The notes below the pieces were generated by a model. The model worked only from the letters and a program-made list of their open reading frames with translations, was not told the origin of the DNA and made no database searches. The translations under genes and the position numbers were made by a program. From positions 1 through 31,223 of the forward strand of contig JAITEX010000035.1 in the NCBI GenBank assembly GCA_031281765.1: a stretch of DNA of 31,223 nucleotides. Direction: 5' to 3'. Shown piece by piece: positions 1-7,309 of this stretch. This stretch comes from Eubacteriales Family XIII. Incertae Sedis bacterium (GTDB lineage Bacteria > Bacillota > Clostridia > Peptostreptococcales > Anaerovoracaceae). How positions within the stretch are numbered: the first letter of the stretch is position 1; each line of letters opens with the position of its first letter.

Positions 1-2111
1 TCATGCTCTATATACACCCCGTGTATTTCCGGGGAGAACCCGGGGAAGCGAGTCAGCCCTTCCTCTAATATGAGGAAATATTTTTGCGCCGTTTCGCTCC
101 AGCGTTCGCCGGGCGCCACACAGAAAATGCCGGGCGGGTACGGCAAGGCGCCCTCAAGCGCTATCTCGCCGCGTATATCCGCTATCTTTACGAGCTTTCC
201 GTTGTTTCGAACAAACTCGATATTCGCCTGTCTGGCCGACATGGCTATCTCCGGCAGATATTCCTCTAAGAACAATTTCTTCTGGCAGCTTTTCGCGTCA
301 TGACTCTTGTAGAAGTCGTGCATCTCCTTGCACAGCTGGCGTATCGTATAGCCGCGGTAGCGTTCTATATTCTGCGAATACAGGAAGGGCAGCGTCTCGC
401 TGACGGAAGCGTCCTCGCGAATCAAGCGCTCAAAGCGTATGAGCTGCGCGACGAGAGCGTCCATCTTCTCCTCGGTCTCCGCCGGCGTCATCAGGAAGAG
501 TATCGAATTGAAGTCATTCTTCTCGGGTATGATGCGGTTGTCCCTCAGATAGTTCGCAAGGATGACGGCCGGTATGCCGAAATCCTCGTACTCACCGGTC
601 TCGAGGTCGATACCCGGGGTCGTCAGCATGAGCTTGTTCGGGTCGACGAAATACTGGTCGTCGTCGTAGCCGTCAAACGCGTGCCATTTGTCCTCGGGAT
701 TGAAACGGAAGTAGTCGACATTATGCGCTATCTCGTTCGTCGAGTGATTCTCCCACGCGCGGCCGAGTACGGACTCGGGGATAAACGGGCGCAGGAATTC
801 GCATTCCTCAATGATGCGTTTGCGCGTTTCGATGCCGAGCTTCACGCAGTCGTCCCACAGCTTCCTGCCGGATTCGCGGTCCTGTATGCGCGCGTTCACG
901 TCAAGCGACGCGTAGAGCGGATAGAACGGGCTCGTACTCGCGTTCATGCGGTAGGCATGGTTAAAGCGCTTGTTGTCGATATACCGTTTTTGGCCCTTGA
1001 GGTGCGCGTCTTTCTTATGCACATAGGAAGCCTGCGAAAACCCGGCTTGCTGCTTGTGGACGGACTGCGTCACGAGTATGCCCGGGTCTTCGGGCGTCAG
1101 CTCGAGCAGGAGCGGCGAACAGTCTTTCATCATCGGGATGAACTGCTCATAGCCGACCCACGCGGAGTCAAAGAGGATGTAGTCGCAGAGATGGCCGATA
1201 CGGTCTACGACCCACCGCGCATTGTAGATGGTCCCGTCATAGGTTCCGAGCTGTATGACGGCAAGTTTGAACGGCCGCTCGAGGCTCGCCTTTTCCGGAT
1301 CCGCCTTTGCCGCCTTTTCGCGCAGGTATGCGTCGTCGAAACATTTACCGTAAATGCCGCCGATAAAGCCGAGCGGGTTCCTTGATGTCTGCAGGTAGAC
1401 AGGATTGCCGCCGCACTTGGTAAGCGCCGAATCGTAGACGGACTTATGGTTGTTGCGGTCAAACAGCACGAGGTCGCCCTCCGTAACGAGGGCGCTGATA
1501 GCCACCGCATTCGAGGTGCTCGTGCCGTTCAGCACGAAGAGGGTCTCGTCCGCGTTGTAGACCTTCGCGGCATTCTTCGTCGCCTCGCTCGCGGGGCCCT
1601 CGAGTATGAGCAGGTCCCCGAGCGCTACGTCCGCATTGCAAATATCGGACTTGAAGACCGCTTCGCCATAGAAATCATACATATACCGGCCGGCCGGGTG
1701 TTTGCGGAAATAACTGCCGCTCTGATGGCCCGGACAGTCGAACTGGAGATTGTTCAGGTCCATATACTCGCTGAGCTTTTCGAAGAACGGCGGCAGCATC
1801 CTTTCCTCGTACTGCTCGGCCGCCGTTTCGACCTCGTTTGAGATAATGGAAAGGGAGAACCGGTTCAGGTCAACGATGCGGTAGGCCTTCTCCCATACCG
1901 CTTCGGGAATGGTATCCGTATCATTCGAAAAGATGAAAATCGGGACCCCGAACTTCGTCTCATGCAGCGCGGTTATTATTTTCTCGTCTTCCGGCGTGAA
2001 GATAGCCGCGGCAATATCGGTAAAGTCCGTTTTGTCCGCCAAAATCAATTCGCGTGACGTCGTGATATATTTTTCCGTACCCCCGGTGTAAGCAACTTTA
2101 AGCGCTCTCAT
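1..2111 (-). CDS. speC: Ornithine decarboxylase, PLP-dependent, class I (3' end off window)
   Basis: Decarboxylates L-ornithine to putrescine in the cytoplasm. The ATG at 2111 follows AGGAGG with good spacing. About 703 codons are visible, so only a short C-terminal tail is missing compared with the roughly 710-730 residues of the family. The PLP lysine is K353 in the motif SVHKQQAGFSQ, which distinguishes ornithine decarboxylases of the bacterial wing-domain (fold I) family from the lysine and arginine enzymes. Other family blocks are FDCPGHQSG near residue 130, VLNGTS near 195 and ASTSPFYPLYA near 385. The first 110 residues form the wing domain. The gene lies 18 nt downstream of ornithine carbamoyltransferase and has its own ribosome binding site, so both are probably on one transcript. 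It could be biosynthetic (SpeC-like) or acid-stress/catabolic (SpeF-like). No putrescine-ornithine antiporter is visible to decide. Confidence 0.93.
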   Translation of the reverse strand, partial: MRALKVAYTGGTEKYITTSRELILADKTDFTDIAAAIFTPEDEKIITALHETKFGVPIFIFSNDTDTIPEAVWEKAYRIVDLNRFSLSIISNEVETAAEQYEERMLPPFFEKLSEYMDLNNLQFDCPGHQSGSYFRKHPAGRYMYDFYGEAVFKSDICNADVALGDLLILEGPASEATKNAAKVYNADETLFVLNGTSTSNAVAISALVTEGDLVLFDRNNHKSVYDSALTKCGGNPVYLQTSRNPLGFIGGIYGKCFDDAYLREKAAKADPEKASLERPFKLAVIQLGTYDGTIYNARWVVDRIGHLCDYILFDSAWVGYEQFIPMMKDCSPLLLELTPEDPGILVTQSVHKQQAGFSQASYVHKKDAHLKGQKRYIDNKRFNHAYRMNASTSPFYPLYASLDVNARIQDRESGRKLWDDCVKLGIETRKRIIEECEFLRPFIPESVLGRAWENHSTNEIAHNVDYFRFNPEDKWHAFDGYDDDQYFVDPNKLMLTTPGIDLETGEYEDFGIPAVILANYLRDNRIIPEKNDFNSILFLMTPAETEEKMDALVAQLIRFERLIREDASVSETLPFLYSQNIERYRGYTIRQLCKEMHDFYKSHDAKSCQKKLFLEEYLPEIAMSARQANIEFVRNNGKLVKIADIRGEIALEGALPYPPGIFCVAPGERWSETAQKYFLILEEGLTRFPGFSPEIHGVYIEH

Positions 2112-2129
2112 CTATTCGGTCCTCCTGTG

Positions 2130-3119
2130 TTACATCATCGCGACGAGGACGGCGCGTATCGTGTGCATTCTGTTTTCGGCTTCATCAAAGACCACGGAAT
2201 TCCTGCTGCGGAACACCTCATCGGTCACCTCGCGAATATCGTAGCCGAGCTCTTTCTGGCTCTTTGCCATCTTCGTCTCGAAATCGTGGAAGGACGGCAG
2301 GCAGTGCATGAATAATACGTTCGGGTTACCGGTCTTTTCGAGCAGTTCCGTCGTTACCTTGTACGGCGTCAGCAGTTTCACCCGCTCGGGTATCTGATCC
2401 TCCTCGCCCATTGACGCCCAGATGTCCGTGTATATCACGTCCGCGCCCGCGAGGTCCGCGTCATCCGATGAAAAGATAATCGAGGCTCCGCTTTCCGCGG
2501 CCACGGCGCGCGCGCGGTCTAATACGTCCTGGTGCGGCGCGAGTTCCTGCGGTCCATGAGCGACAAACGTCATGCCCATCTTCGCGCAGCCGTACATCCA
2601 CGCATACGACATATTATTGCGCGTATCGCCGCAAAATACGACCTTTATATCCTTCAGCGGTTTGTTCGGGATATGTTCCTCTATCGTCATAATATCCGCG
2701 AGTATCTGGGTCGGATGGTCGATGTCCGTGAGTCCGTTGAACACGGGGACGCCGCTGTACTTCGCGAGGTCCTCAACCACGGACTGGTCAAAGCCGCGGT
2801 ATTCGATTCCGTCGAAAAACCTGCCGAAGACCTTTGCGCTATCCTCGAGCGATTCCTTTTTGCCGAACTGCGAACTGTCCTTGTCAAGAAAAACAACTGA
2901 CGCGCCCTCAAGGCCGCCGGCAACTTCAAACGAACACCGCGTTCTCGTCGATGTCTTTTCGAACAAGAGCAGCAAGCTCTTCCCGCGCAGATTCTCATCG
3001 GACACTCCGGCCTTGCGCTTGGCTTTCAGGTCCTTCGACAGATCGAGCAGATACCTGATCTCCTCCTGAGTAAAATCCATAAGGGTCAGAAAACTTCTTC
3101 CTTTAAGATTGACAGACAT
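2130..3119 (-). CDS. argF: Ornithine carbamoyltransferase
   Basis: Interconverts ornithine plus carbamoyl phosphate and citrulline plus phosphate. The start is placed at 3119 because GGAGG lies six bases upstream of that ATG; an in-frame ATG 12 nt upstream overlaps this site. The product is 329 residues, normal for the family. Visible motifs are the carbamoyl-phosphate loop STRTR (57-61), HPTQ (135-138), D232 with SMG (236-238) for ornithine, and HCLP (272-275). It is followed after 18 nt by ornithine decarboxylase, so ornithine released from citrulline could feed putrescine formation (the ArcB direction), or the two could compete for ornithine. No arcA, arcC or other arg gene is nearby, so argF versus arcB cannot be settled. 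There is no room for a promoter between the upstream terminator-like hairpin and the gene, which suggests control by read-through. Confidence 0.95.
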   Translation of the reverse strand: MSVNLKGRSFLTLMDFTQEEIRYLLDLSKDLKAKRKAGVSDENLRGKSLLLLFEKTSTRTRCSFEVAGGLEGASVVFLDKDSSQFGKKESLEDSAKVFGRFFDGIEYRGFDQSVVEDLAKYSGVPVFNGLTDIDHPTQILADIMTIEEHIPNKPLKDIKVVFCGDTRNNMSYAWMYGCAKMGMTFVAHGPQELAPHQDVLDRARAVAAESGASIIFSSDDADLAGADVIYTDIWASMGEEDQIPERVKLLTPYKVTTELLEKTGNPNVLFMHCLPSFHDFETKMAKSQKELGYDIREVTDEVFRSRNSVVFDEAENRMHTIRAVLVAMM

Positions 3120-3149
3120 AATTTCCTCCATTTCAATTTAACTACATAC

Positions 3150-3176
3150 AAAAAAGACCCGCCCTCAGATGGGCAG
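3150..3176 (-). terminator. Terminator-like hairpin in the leader of the ornithine operon
   Basis: Read on the minus strand, CTGCCC pairs with GGGCGG around the six-base loop ATCTGA and is followed by GTCTTTTTT. It ends only about 30 nt before the ornithine carbamoyltransferase ATG, and the remaining gap is filled by the ribosome binding site. It is therefore more likely an attenuator than a simple end-of-gene signal, although it could also terminate stray transcription from the ECF gene 190 bp upstream. Confidence 0.6.
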
Positions 3177-3196
3177 TATTGCTCTGTCAAACAACC

Positions 3197-3260
3197 GGCC
3201 GGTTCCCTCCGGCCTCGGAAAGCGCGGGCTCATTTATGCCGCGCGCCCGCATTGACCGAG
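3197..3260 (-). promoter_or_regulatory. Structured leader RNA upstream of ornithine carbamoyltransferase
   Basis: On the minus strand CTCGG (3260-3256) can pair with CCGAG (3218-3214). This encloses a second stem, GCGGGC (3250-3245) with GCCCGC (3229-3224), separated by an internal loop. Immediately downstream, GGCCGG (3214-3209) pairs with CCGGCC (3202-3197). The CCCGC of the second stem could alternatively pair with GCGGG in the 3' arm of the terminator-like hairpin. This resembles a switch between two folds. I do not recognise it as a known riboswitch or T-box class. Confidence 0.4.
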
Positions 3261-3279
3261 CTCTTATATCCTTGCGCTT

Positions 3280-3285
3280 ATTCTA
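3280..3285 (-). promoter_or_regulatory. Possible -10 element of the ornithine operon
   Basis: TAGAAT on the minus strand would place the transcription start near 3273, just before the structured leader. No good -35 hexamer is present at 17 bp, so the call is weak. Confidence 0.3.
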
Positions 3286-3362
3286 ACATATAGCAAGCGG
3301 GAAATACATGACTGTGACGAAAATTTATCAAAGATTATTTATGAGTTTGCATGCATATTATT

Positions 3363-3863
3363 TCATTCTTTATCCAGCCTTACGCGGCGCGCGGCGGGGT
3401 AGAGGGCAAGGGCCGCGATGACGCCTCCGATCCATTGCATGAGGTTGAACGGCACGGAGACAATGGCCTGGTTCAGGTTAAAAAACAGCGCCTCAAAGAG
3501 GAAGTAGCCGGCGACCATGACGGCGCCGGACATGAGGGCGGCCACGGTGAAACGCGCGAAGCCCGCGCGCCGTGCCAGGAGACCGCACACAAGCCCCATA
3601 AGGCCCTTGATAATAAAGGTGGCGGGGGCGTAGACCACGTAGCCCGCGATGAGGTCCGAAAGCGCGCTGCCGACGGCCGCGGCCGCCGCTCCCGGCCAGC
3701 CGCCGAGAATCAGGGCGCCGAGATAGATGACCGTATCGCCAAGGTTCACGTAGCCTCCGCTCGCGACGGGTATCGGAATCCGGATCAAAAACGTTACTAT
3801 AAATACGAGAGCGGCTACGAGCGCAGCCGCCGTCAGTTTCCGTAATCGCGTGTTCCTGTTCAT
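3363..3863 (-). CDS. ECF transporter S component (substrate unknown)
   Basis: A 166-residue membrane protein with about five to six hydrophobic segments and a basic N-terminus. The layout matches substrate-binding S components of energy-coupling factor vitamin transporters, which bind a vitamin or precursor and share an EcfAAT module encoded elsewhere. Family-like blocks are the YVNLGDTVIYLGALILGG region (about residues 42-60) and the following GSALSDL and GYVVYAPATFIIKGLMG. These recall the riboflavin/hydroxymethylpyrimidine/pyridoxine-type S components. The start at 3863 is preceded by GAAGGG, and it lies 14 nt after the Lrp/AsnC gene, so the two are probably co-transcribed. The substrate cannot be assigned from sequence: no riboswitch is visible and no vitamin gene is adjacent. 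Confidence 0.75.
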   Translation of the reverse strand: MNRNTRLRKLTAAALVAALVFIVTFLIRIPIPVASGGYVNLGDTVIYLGALILGGWPGAAAAAVGSALSDLIAGYVVYAPATFIIKGLMGLVCGLLARRAGFARFTVAALMSGAVMVAGYFLFEALFFNLNQAIVSVPFNLMQWIGGVIAALALYPAARRVRLDKE

Positions 3864-3877
3864 TGCGCTGCCCTTCT

Positions 3878-4396
3878 TTATTCCTTTTCGCTCTCCGTTT
3901 CGGACATATAGAGATATTCGCTTTTGTCTTTCTCCGACCATTCTTCGAGCCGGAGGAAGTCCACGCCCCGCGAGGCCACGGACGTGGAGAATACGATTTG
4001 CGTGTTCGTCTTGCCGAACTGCTGCAGTTTATTGATAAAAGCGTCGAGCTCCACTGTGCTGTGGAAGGCCGCCTTGATGAGCATCGTGTATTCGCCCGTC
4101 ACACAGTTGCATTCAAGCACATACGGGCTGGCCTTGATAAACGGATAGAACTGCGGCTTTTCGGCGGGCTCCACCGCGAGGTTGATAAAGGCGGTAATAT
4201 GGAGACCGAGCGCGAGCCGGTTCACCTGGGCTTTGTAACCGAGTATATAACCGTCACGTTCGAGCCTATCTAACCGCGCCGACGTCGCCGGCGACGAGAG
4301 AAACACCTTTTCCGCGAGCGCTTTCAGCTGAATGCGTCCGTCGCCCTGCAGAATACTGAGTATCTGCATATCTATCTTGTCAAGTTTATTTTCCAT
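3878..4396 (-). CDS. Lrp/AsnC family transcriptional regulator
   Basis: A 172-residue protein. The N-terminal winged helix-turn-helix (MENKLDKIDMQIL onward, recognition helix near SSPATSARLDRLERDG at 34-49) is followed by a RAM/AsnC ligand-sensing domain containing GEYTMLIKA. Family members sense amino acids and control amino-acid metabolism or transport. The start at 4396 is chosen by alignment to typical Lrp N-termini. There is no convincing ribosome binding site, and a TATAAT sequence ends only seven bases upstream of the ATG. It is divergent from the AEC permease with 34 bp between the start codons, so it probably regulates that permease and the ECF gene downstream of itself. Confidence 0.88.
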   Translation of the reverse strand: MENKLDKIDMQILSILQGDGRIQLKALAEKVFLSSPATSARLDRLERDGYILGYKAQVNRLALGLHITAFINLAVEPAEKPQFYPFIKASPYVLECNCVTGEYTMLIKAAFHSTVELDAFINKLQQFGKTNTQIVFSTSVASRGVDFLRLEEWSEKDKSEYLYMSETESEKE

Positions 4397-4403
4397 GAAT
4401 TCG

Positions 4404-4423
4404 ATTATATCATATGATAGAAT
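4404..4423. promoter_or_regulatory. Overlapping divergent -10 elements around a 12-bp palindrome
   Basis: A perfect palindrome, TATCATATGATA (4408-4419), sits midway between the start codons of the Lrp/AsnC gene (4396) and the AEC permease (4431). It overlaps a minus-strand TATAAT (4409-4404) and a plus-strand TAGAAT (4418-4423). Each is only seven bases from its ATG, and neither has a recognisable -35. The palindrome is a natural candidate operator for the Lrp-type regulator. Confidence 0.4.
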
Positions 4424-4430
4424 ACAAGGT

Positions 4431-5387
4431 ATGGTTTTCATCAAAGTTACAAGCATATTCCTGCTGATCCTGCTCGGGTTTGCGTCGGAGAAAGCCGGCC
4501 TGACGCCGCGGGAGTCAAGCAAATATCTTTCAAACATAGTGGTATATATATCGGCGCCCTGCGCTATACTACACTCTATGAGCGAACAGGAACTGAACCG
4601 CGAGACGGCGGCGTCTTTAGTCATCGTCTGCGCGCTCTTTATTCTGCTTATCGCGTTTTCCTGGTTCATCGCCTTCCTTCACACAAAACTGTTCCGCGTC
4701 GAAAGCCATGACAGGGGCATATACCAAAACATGATCATCTTCCCGAACAACGGTTTTATGGGCATGCCGATTTCCATGGCCATCTACGGCAGTCAAGGAT
4801 TTTTCCTGATGGTTGCGGCGAATATCTTCGCTCCGCCCGTCATGTACACGTTCGGCATCTGGAATATGCTGCGTCACGGCGGCGTCGGCGCGAAATTCAG
4901 CCCGAAACAGTTCATCAATGTACCTGTCATCGCGTCTTTCGCCGGTCTCGCGATTTTCTTCTTCCGCATTCCGCTGCCGGATTTTCTTGACAGCTCTATC
5001 AGCATCGCGGGCGATATGATGACGCCCCTCTGCATGATGGTCATCGGCATCCAGCTGACACAGAGCTCCGTCGGTTCTATTATTAAAAACTTTCGTCTCG
5101 TCACGGCGTCGTTTGTCAAGATAATCCTGCTGCCGCTGCTCGTGTTCGCCCTGCTGCTGCCCTTCGGCCTCATACACGGCGCGAACGGCCCGCTGCTCGA
5201 CCCGCTCATTATCGCCATCGCCGTCCTGAACGCGATGATGCCGACGGCCGCCCTGACCGTCGCACTGTCCGAGATGTACGGCTGCAACGTCAAGCTCGCT
5301 TCCGAGGGGGCCTTTCTCACGACGCTATTCTCCATCGCGACGATCCCGCTGACCGCCGCGCTCGTAAACCACCTGCTCGGGATATGA
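4431..5387 (+). CDS. AEC family permease (auxin efflux carrier-like)
   Basis: A 318-residue integral membrane protein with about ten hydrophobic segments. The family transports small organic or amino acids such as malate or malonate. Recognisable blocks are the N-terminal FLLILLGFASEKAGLTP, the segment PNNGFMGMPISMAIYG (about residues 102-117), which is the conserved central helix-break region, and the C-terminal MMPTAALTVALSEMYGC. The ATG at 4431 gives the usual N-terminal helix. An in-frame ATG at 4395 would add 12 residues but overlaps the Lrp start codon. It is the only clear plus-strand gene here. Divergence from an Lrp/AsnC regulator suggests an amino acid or related acid as substrate or inducer. 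Confidence 0.88.
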   Translation: MVFIKVTSIFLLILLGFASEKAGLTPRESSKYLSNIVVYISAPCAILHSMSEQELNRETAASLVIVCALFILLIAFSWFIAFLHTKLFRVESHDRGIYQNMIIFPNNGFMGMPISMAIYGSQGFFLMVAANIFAPPVMYTFGIWNMLRHGGVGAKFSPKQFINVPVIASFAGLAIFFFRIPLPDFLDSSISIAGDMMTPLCMMVIGIQLTQSSVGSIIKNFRLVTASFVKIILLPLLVFALLLPFGLIHGANGPLLDPLIIAIAVLNAMMPTAALTVALSEMYGCNVKLASEGAFLTTLFSIATIPLTAALVNHLLGI

Positions 5388-5425
5388 GATTCTTATAGCA
5401 GGCTGACGGAATAGATAGCTTTCCT

Positions 5426-6211
5426 CTATATCGAATATTCCGGCTCGGGATGCGCGCTGGCCAAGTGCAGTTTTTCAAGAATGTCCCGGCGCAACGAAAG
5501 AAACTCCGCGCCGCCCCGATCCCGCGGATGCGGCAGTTTCACCTCTTTGATTTCACTGATTTTCCCGGGCCGCGGCGTCATGACGGCGATGCGGTCGGAA
5601 AGATAGATGGCTTCGTCCACATCGTGGGTCACCAGAATCATGGTGGTTTTGTCCCGCCGCCACAGTTCAAGCAGCTTATCCTGAATGTCGGCCCGCGTGA
5701 AAGAATCCAAGGCGCCCATCGGATCGTCGAGCAGCAGGGCGTCCGGCCGGTTGATGAGCGCGCGCGCAATCGCCACGCGCTGCGCCATGCCGCCCGAAAT
5801 CTGGTGCGGGTAGGATTTTTCAAACCCCCGCATACCGATAAGCTCGATATATTCCGCGACGTCAGCTTTCTGCCGGCGGTACACATGGCGCGCTTTCAGC
5901 CCCGAGGCGATGTTTTGCTGTACGGTGAGCCATGGGAACAGGCTGCCCTGCTGAAATACATAGCCGCGGTGCGGGTCGGTCCCCGTGATTTCCGCGCCGT
6001 CTATGCGCAGGCTTCCCGCCTCCGGCGCGTCCAATCCCGCAATCAGCCTGAGCAGGGTGGTTTTCCCGCAACCGGACGAACCGATAATGGAGATGAATTC
6101 CCCGCGCCGCACGGTCAGGCTCACGTCCCGCAACGCTTCCACCGTATTGTCGTTTGTATCGATATAGGTGCGGTCGACGTGCTTTATTTCGAGAATAGTT
6201 TCCGTGCTCAT
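5426..6211 (-). CDS. ABC transporter ATPase, NitT/TauT/SsuB type
   Basis: The 261-residue cytoplasmic ATPase of the importer encoded just upstream. Motifs in order are Walker A GSSGCGKTT near residue 45, signature SGGMAQR, Walker B LLLDDP followed by MGALD, and the switch histidine in VTHD. The Walker B position that is normally the catalytic glutamate (DEP) is aspartate here; I confirmed this in the nucleotide codons GAC GAT CCG. The ATG overlaps the permease stop as ATGA, which sets the start at 6211 rather than 6235. It is the last gene of the metY/nitrogenase-like operon and is convergent with the AEC gene 38 bp away. No clear terminator is visible in that gap. Confidence 0.93.
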   Translation of the reverse strand: MSTETILEIKHVDRTYIDTNDNTVEALRDVSLTVRRGEFISIIGSSGCGKTTLLRLIAGLDAPEAGSLRIDGAEITGTDPHRGYVFQQGSLFPWLTVQQNIASGLKARHVYRRQKADVAEYIELIGMRGFEKSYPHQISGGMAQRVAIARALINRPDALLLDDPMGALDSFTRADIQDKLLELWRRDKTTMILVTHDVDEAIYLSDRIAVMTPRPGKISEIKEVKLPHPRDRGGAEFLSLRRDILEKLHLASAHPEPEYSI

Positions 6212-7284
6212 TGTTTCACCAACCCCCTTTGCCACCGTAAGACGCGGCTTTCCACCAGGCTCAGTACCCAGAGAATAAGCGAAAAGAGAATTGCCATAAT
6301 AAGAATGGCGGCAAATACCTTGTAGTAAGCCGACCAGACCTTAGAGGCGTTGATATAATAGCCGAGGCCGCCGGGCTGTCCCATCATTTCCACCATGACC
6401 AAGGTGGTGAACGTAAAGCCGTTCGCGATGGAGATGCCCGTGAAAATCTGCGGCATGGCATGGGGTATCGCCACGCGGAATACGAGGTACGGCGTTTTCG
6501 CGCCGAGCGTCCGCGCCACTTCGAAGTGCGTTTTCGGGGTACTCTGAATGCCCTGCGCCGTCAGCGAGGCAATCGGGAACCATTGGCAGATGGTAATGAG
6601 GAATACCGCCGCCCCAAACGGCGTCGGGAGCAGCGTCAGGGCAAAAGGCATCCACGCTACGGCGGGAATGACGCCGGAAATTTTCAGCACCGGCTGCACC
6701 CAATAATATACCTTCGGAAACCAGCCGATAAGAATGCCGGTCAGTATGCCGGCCGAAGCGCCGATCACAAAGCCGCACGCGAATAACCTGAGGGAATAGA
6801 GAATCTGCTGCAGGATATAGCCCGGCTCCATCAAAAACGGTTCGAGAATCCGGGCCGGGCCCGGGAAAAAAGGCTGTGGCAAGAGCAAAAACTTCGTCCC
6901 GAGTACATCCCACACTGCCAAAACAAGCCCGACAGCGAACCGGAACGGCGCTCTTTCGATGAATTTCCTGCGTCGGTCCTGATCGAGGAACGAGAAGACG
7001 GCAATACCGAGATAGAGCAGGATGACTCCGCTCAGCACCGACACGTATAACCCGTTGATATTGATGTCAAGCGACGCGCCGACGCGGTAGGGTTCGATTT
7101 CCACATCGGCAATCTGCGGAACCGTCCTGTTGACCACAATAGCGGCAATCAGACCGAGCACCGTAAACACGGTCAAGGTGGTAAATCTGAGATTTGAAAC
7201 ATTTTGGGGCGCGCCCCGGCCCGGCAGAGGCCGGGCCTGAGGCTCCTTCTGTAATGCTTCACGGATTTTAGAAAAGTAACTCAT
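6208..7284 (-). CDS. ABC transporter permease, NitT/TauT/SsuC type, N-terminally extended
   Basis: A 358-residue inner-membrane subunit. The C-terminal 220-230 residues are a typical binding-protein-dependent transport permease domain, with the EAA-type loop EVARTLGAKTPYLVFRVAIP that contacts the ATPase. The N-terminus carries about 100 extra residues with two additional hydrophobic segments (about 31-50 and 78-98), unlike the roughly 250-residue SsuC or TauC. The start at 7284 has GGAG nine bases upstream. It lies 25 nt after the binding-protein gene and overlaps the ATPase start by 4 nt. Family members import sulfonates, taurine, nitrate, cyanate or thiamine precursors. The operon context here suggests a sulfur compound. 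Confidence 0.9.
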   Translation of the reverse strand: MSYFSKIREALQKEPQARPLPGRGAPQNVSNLRFTTLTVFTVLGLIAAIVVNRTVPQIADVEIEPYRVGASLDININGLYVSVLSGVILLYLGIAVFSFLDQDRRRKFIERAPFRFAVGLVLAVWDVLGTKFLLLPQPFFPGPARILEPFLMEPGYILQQILYSLRLFACGFVIGASAGILTGILIGWFPKVYYWVQPVLKISGVIPAVAWMPFALTLLPTPFGAAVFLITICQWFPIASLTAQGIQSTPKTHFEVARTLGAKTPYLVFRVAIPHAMPQIFTGISIANGFTFTTLVMVEMMGQPGGLGYYINASKVWSAYYKVFAAILIMAILFSLILWVLSLVESRVLRWQRGLVKQ

Positions 7285-7309
7285 AGTATGTTCTCCGTAA
7301 AGATGCGCT

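Noticed and set aside
300..1385. Long plus-strand ORF of 361 codons
   Set aside because: It lies wholly antisense to the ornithine decarboxylase gene, which has a full-length homologous reading and PLP motif. The composition, rich in Arg/Val/Leu, is that of a shadow frame.
3187..3252. A 21-codon leader ORF upstream of ornithine carbamoyltransferase as an Arg/ornithine leader peptide
   Set aside because: Only three Arg codons, not clustered, and no properly spaced ribosome binding site. Mentioned in the leader finding but not called as a gene.
3150..3285. T-box riboswitch upstream of ornithine carbamoyltransferase
   Set aside because: GGAGGGAACCGG loosely recalls the T-box bulge sequence, but the leader is too short for a Stem I and the element lies in its own hairpin loop.
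3290..3365. ARG-box-like AT-rich repeats and a TGCATGCA palindrome
   Set aside because: The TGAATNNNNATTCA core is not present in either strand, so no ArgR site is claimed.
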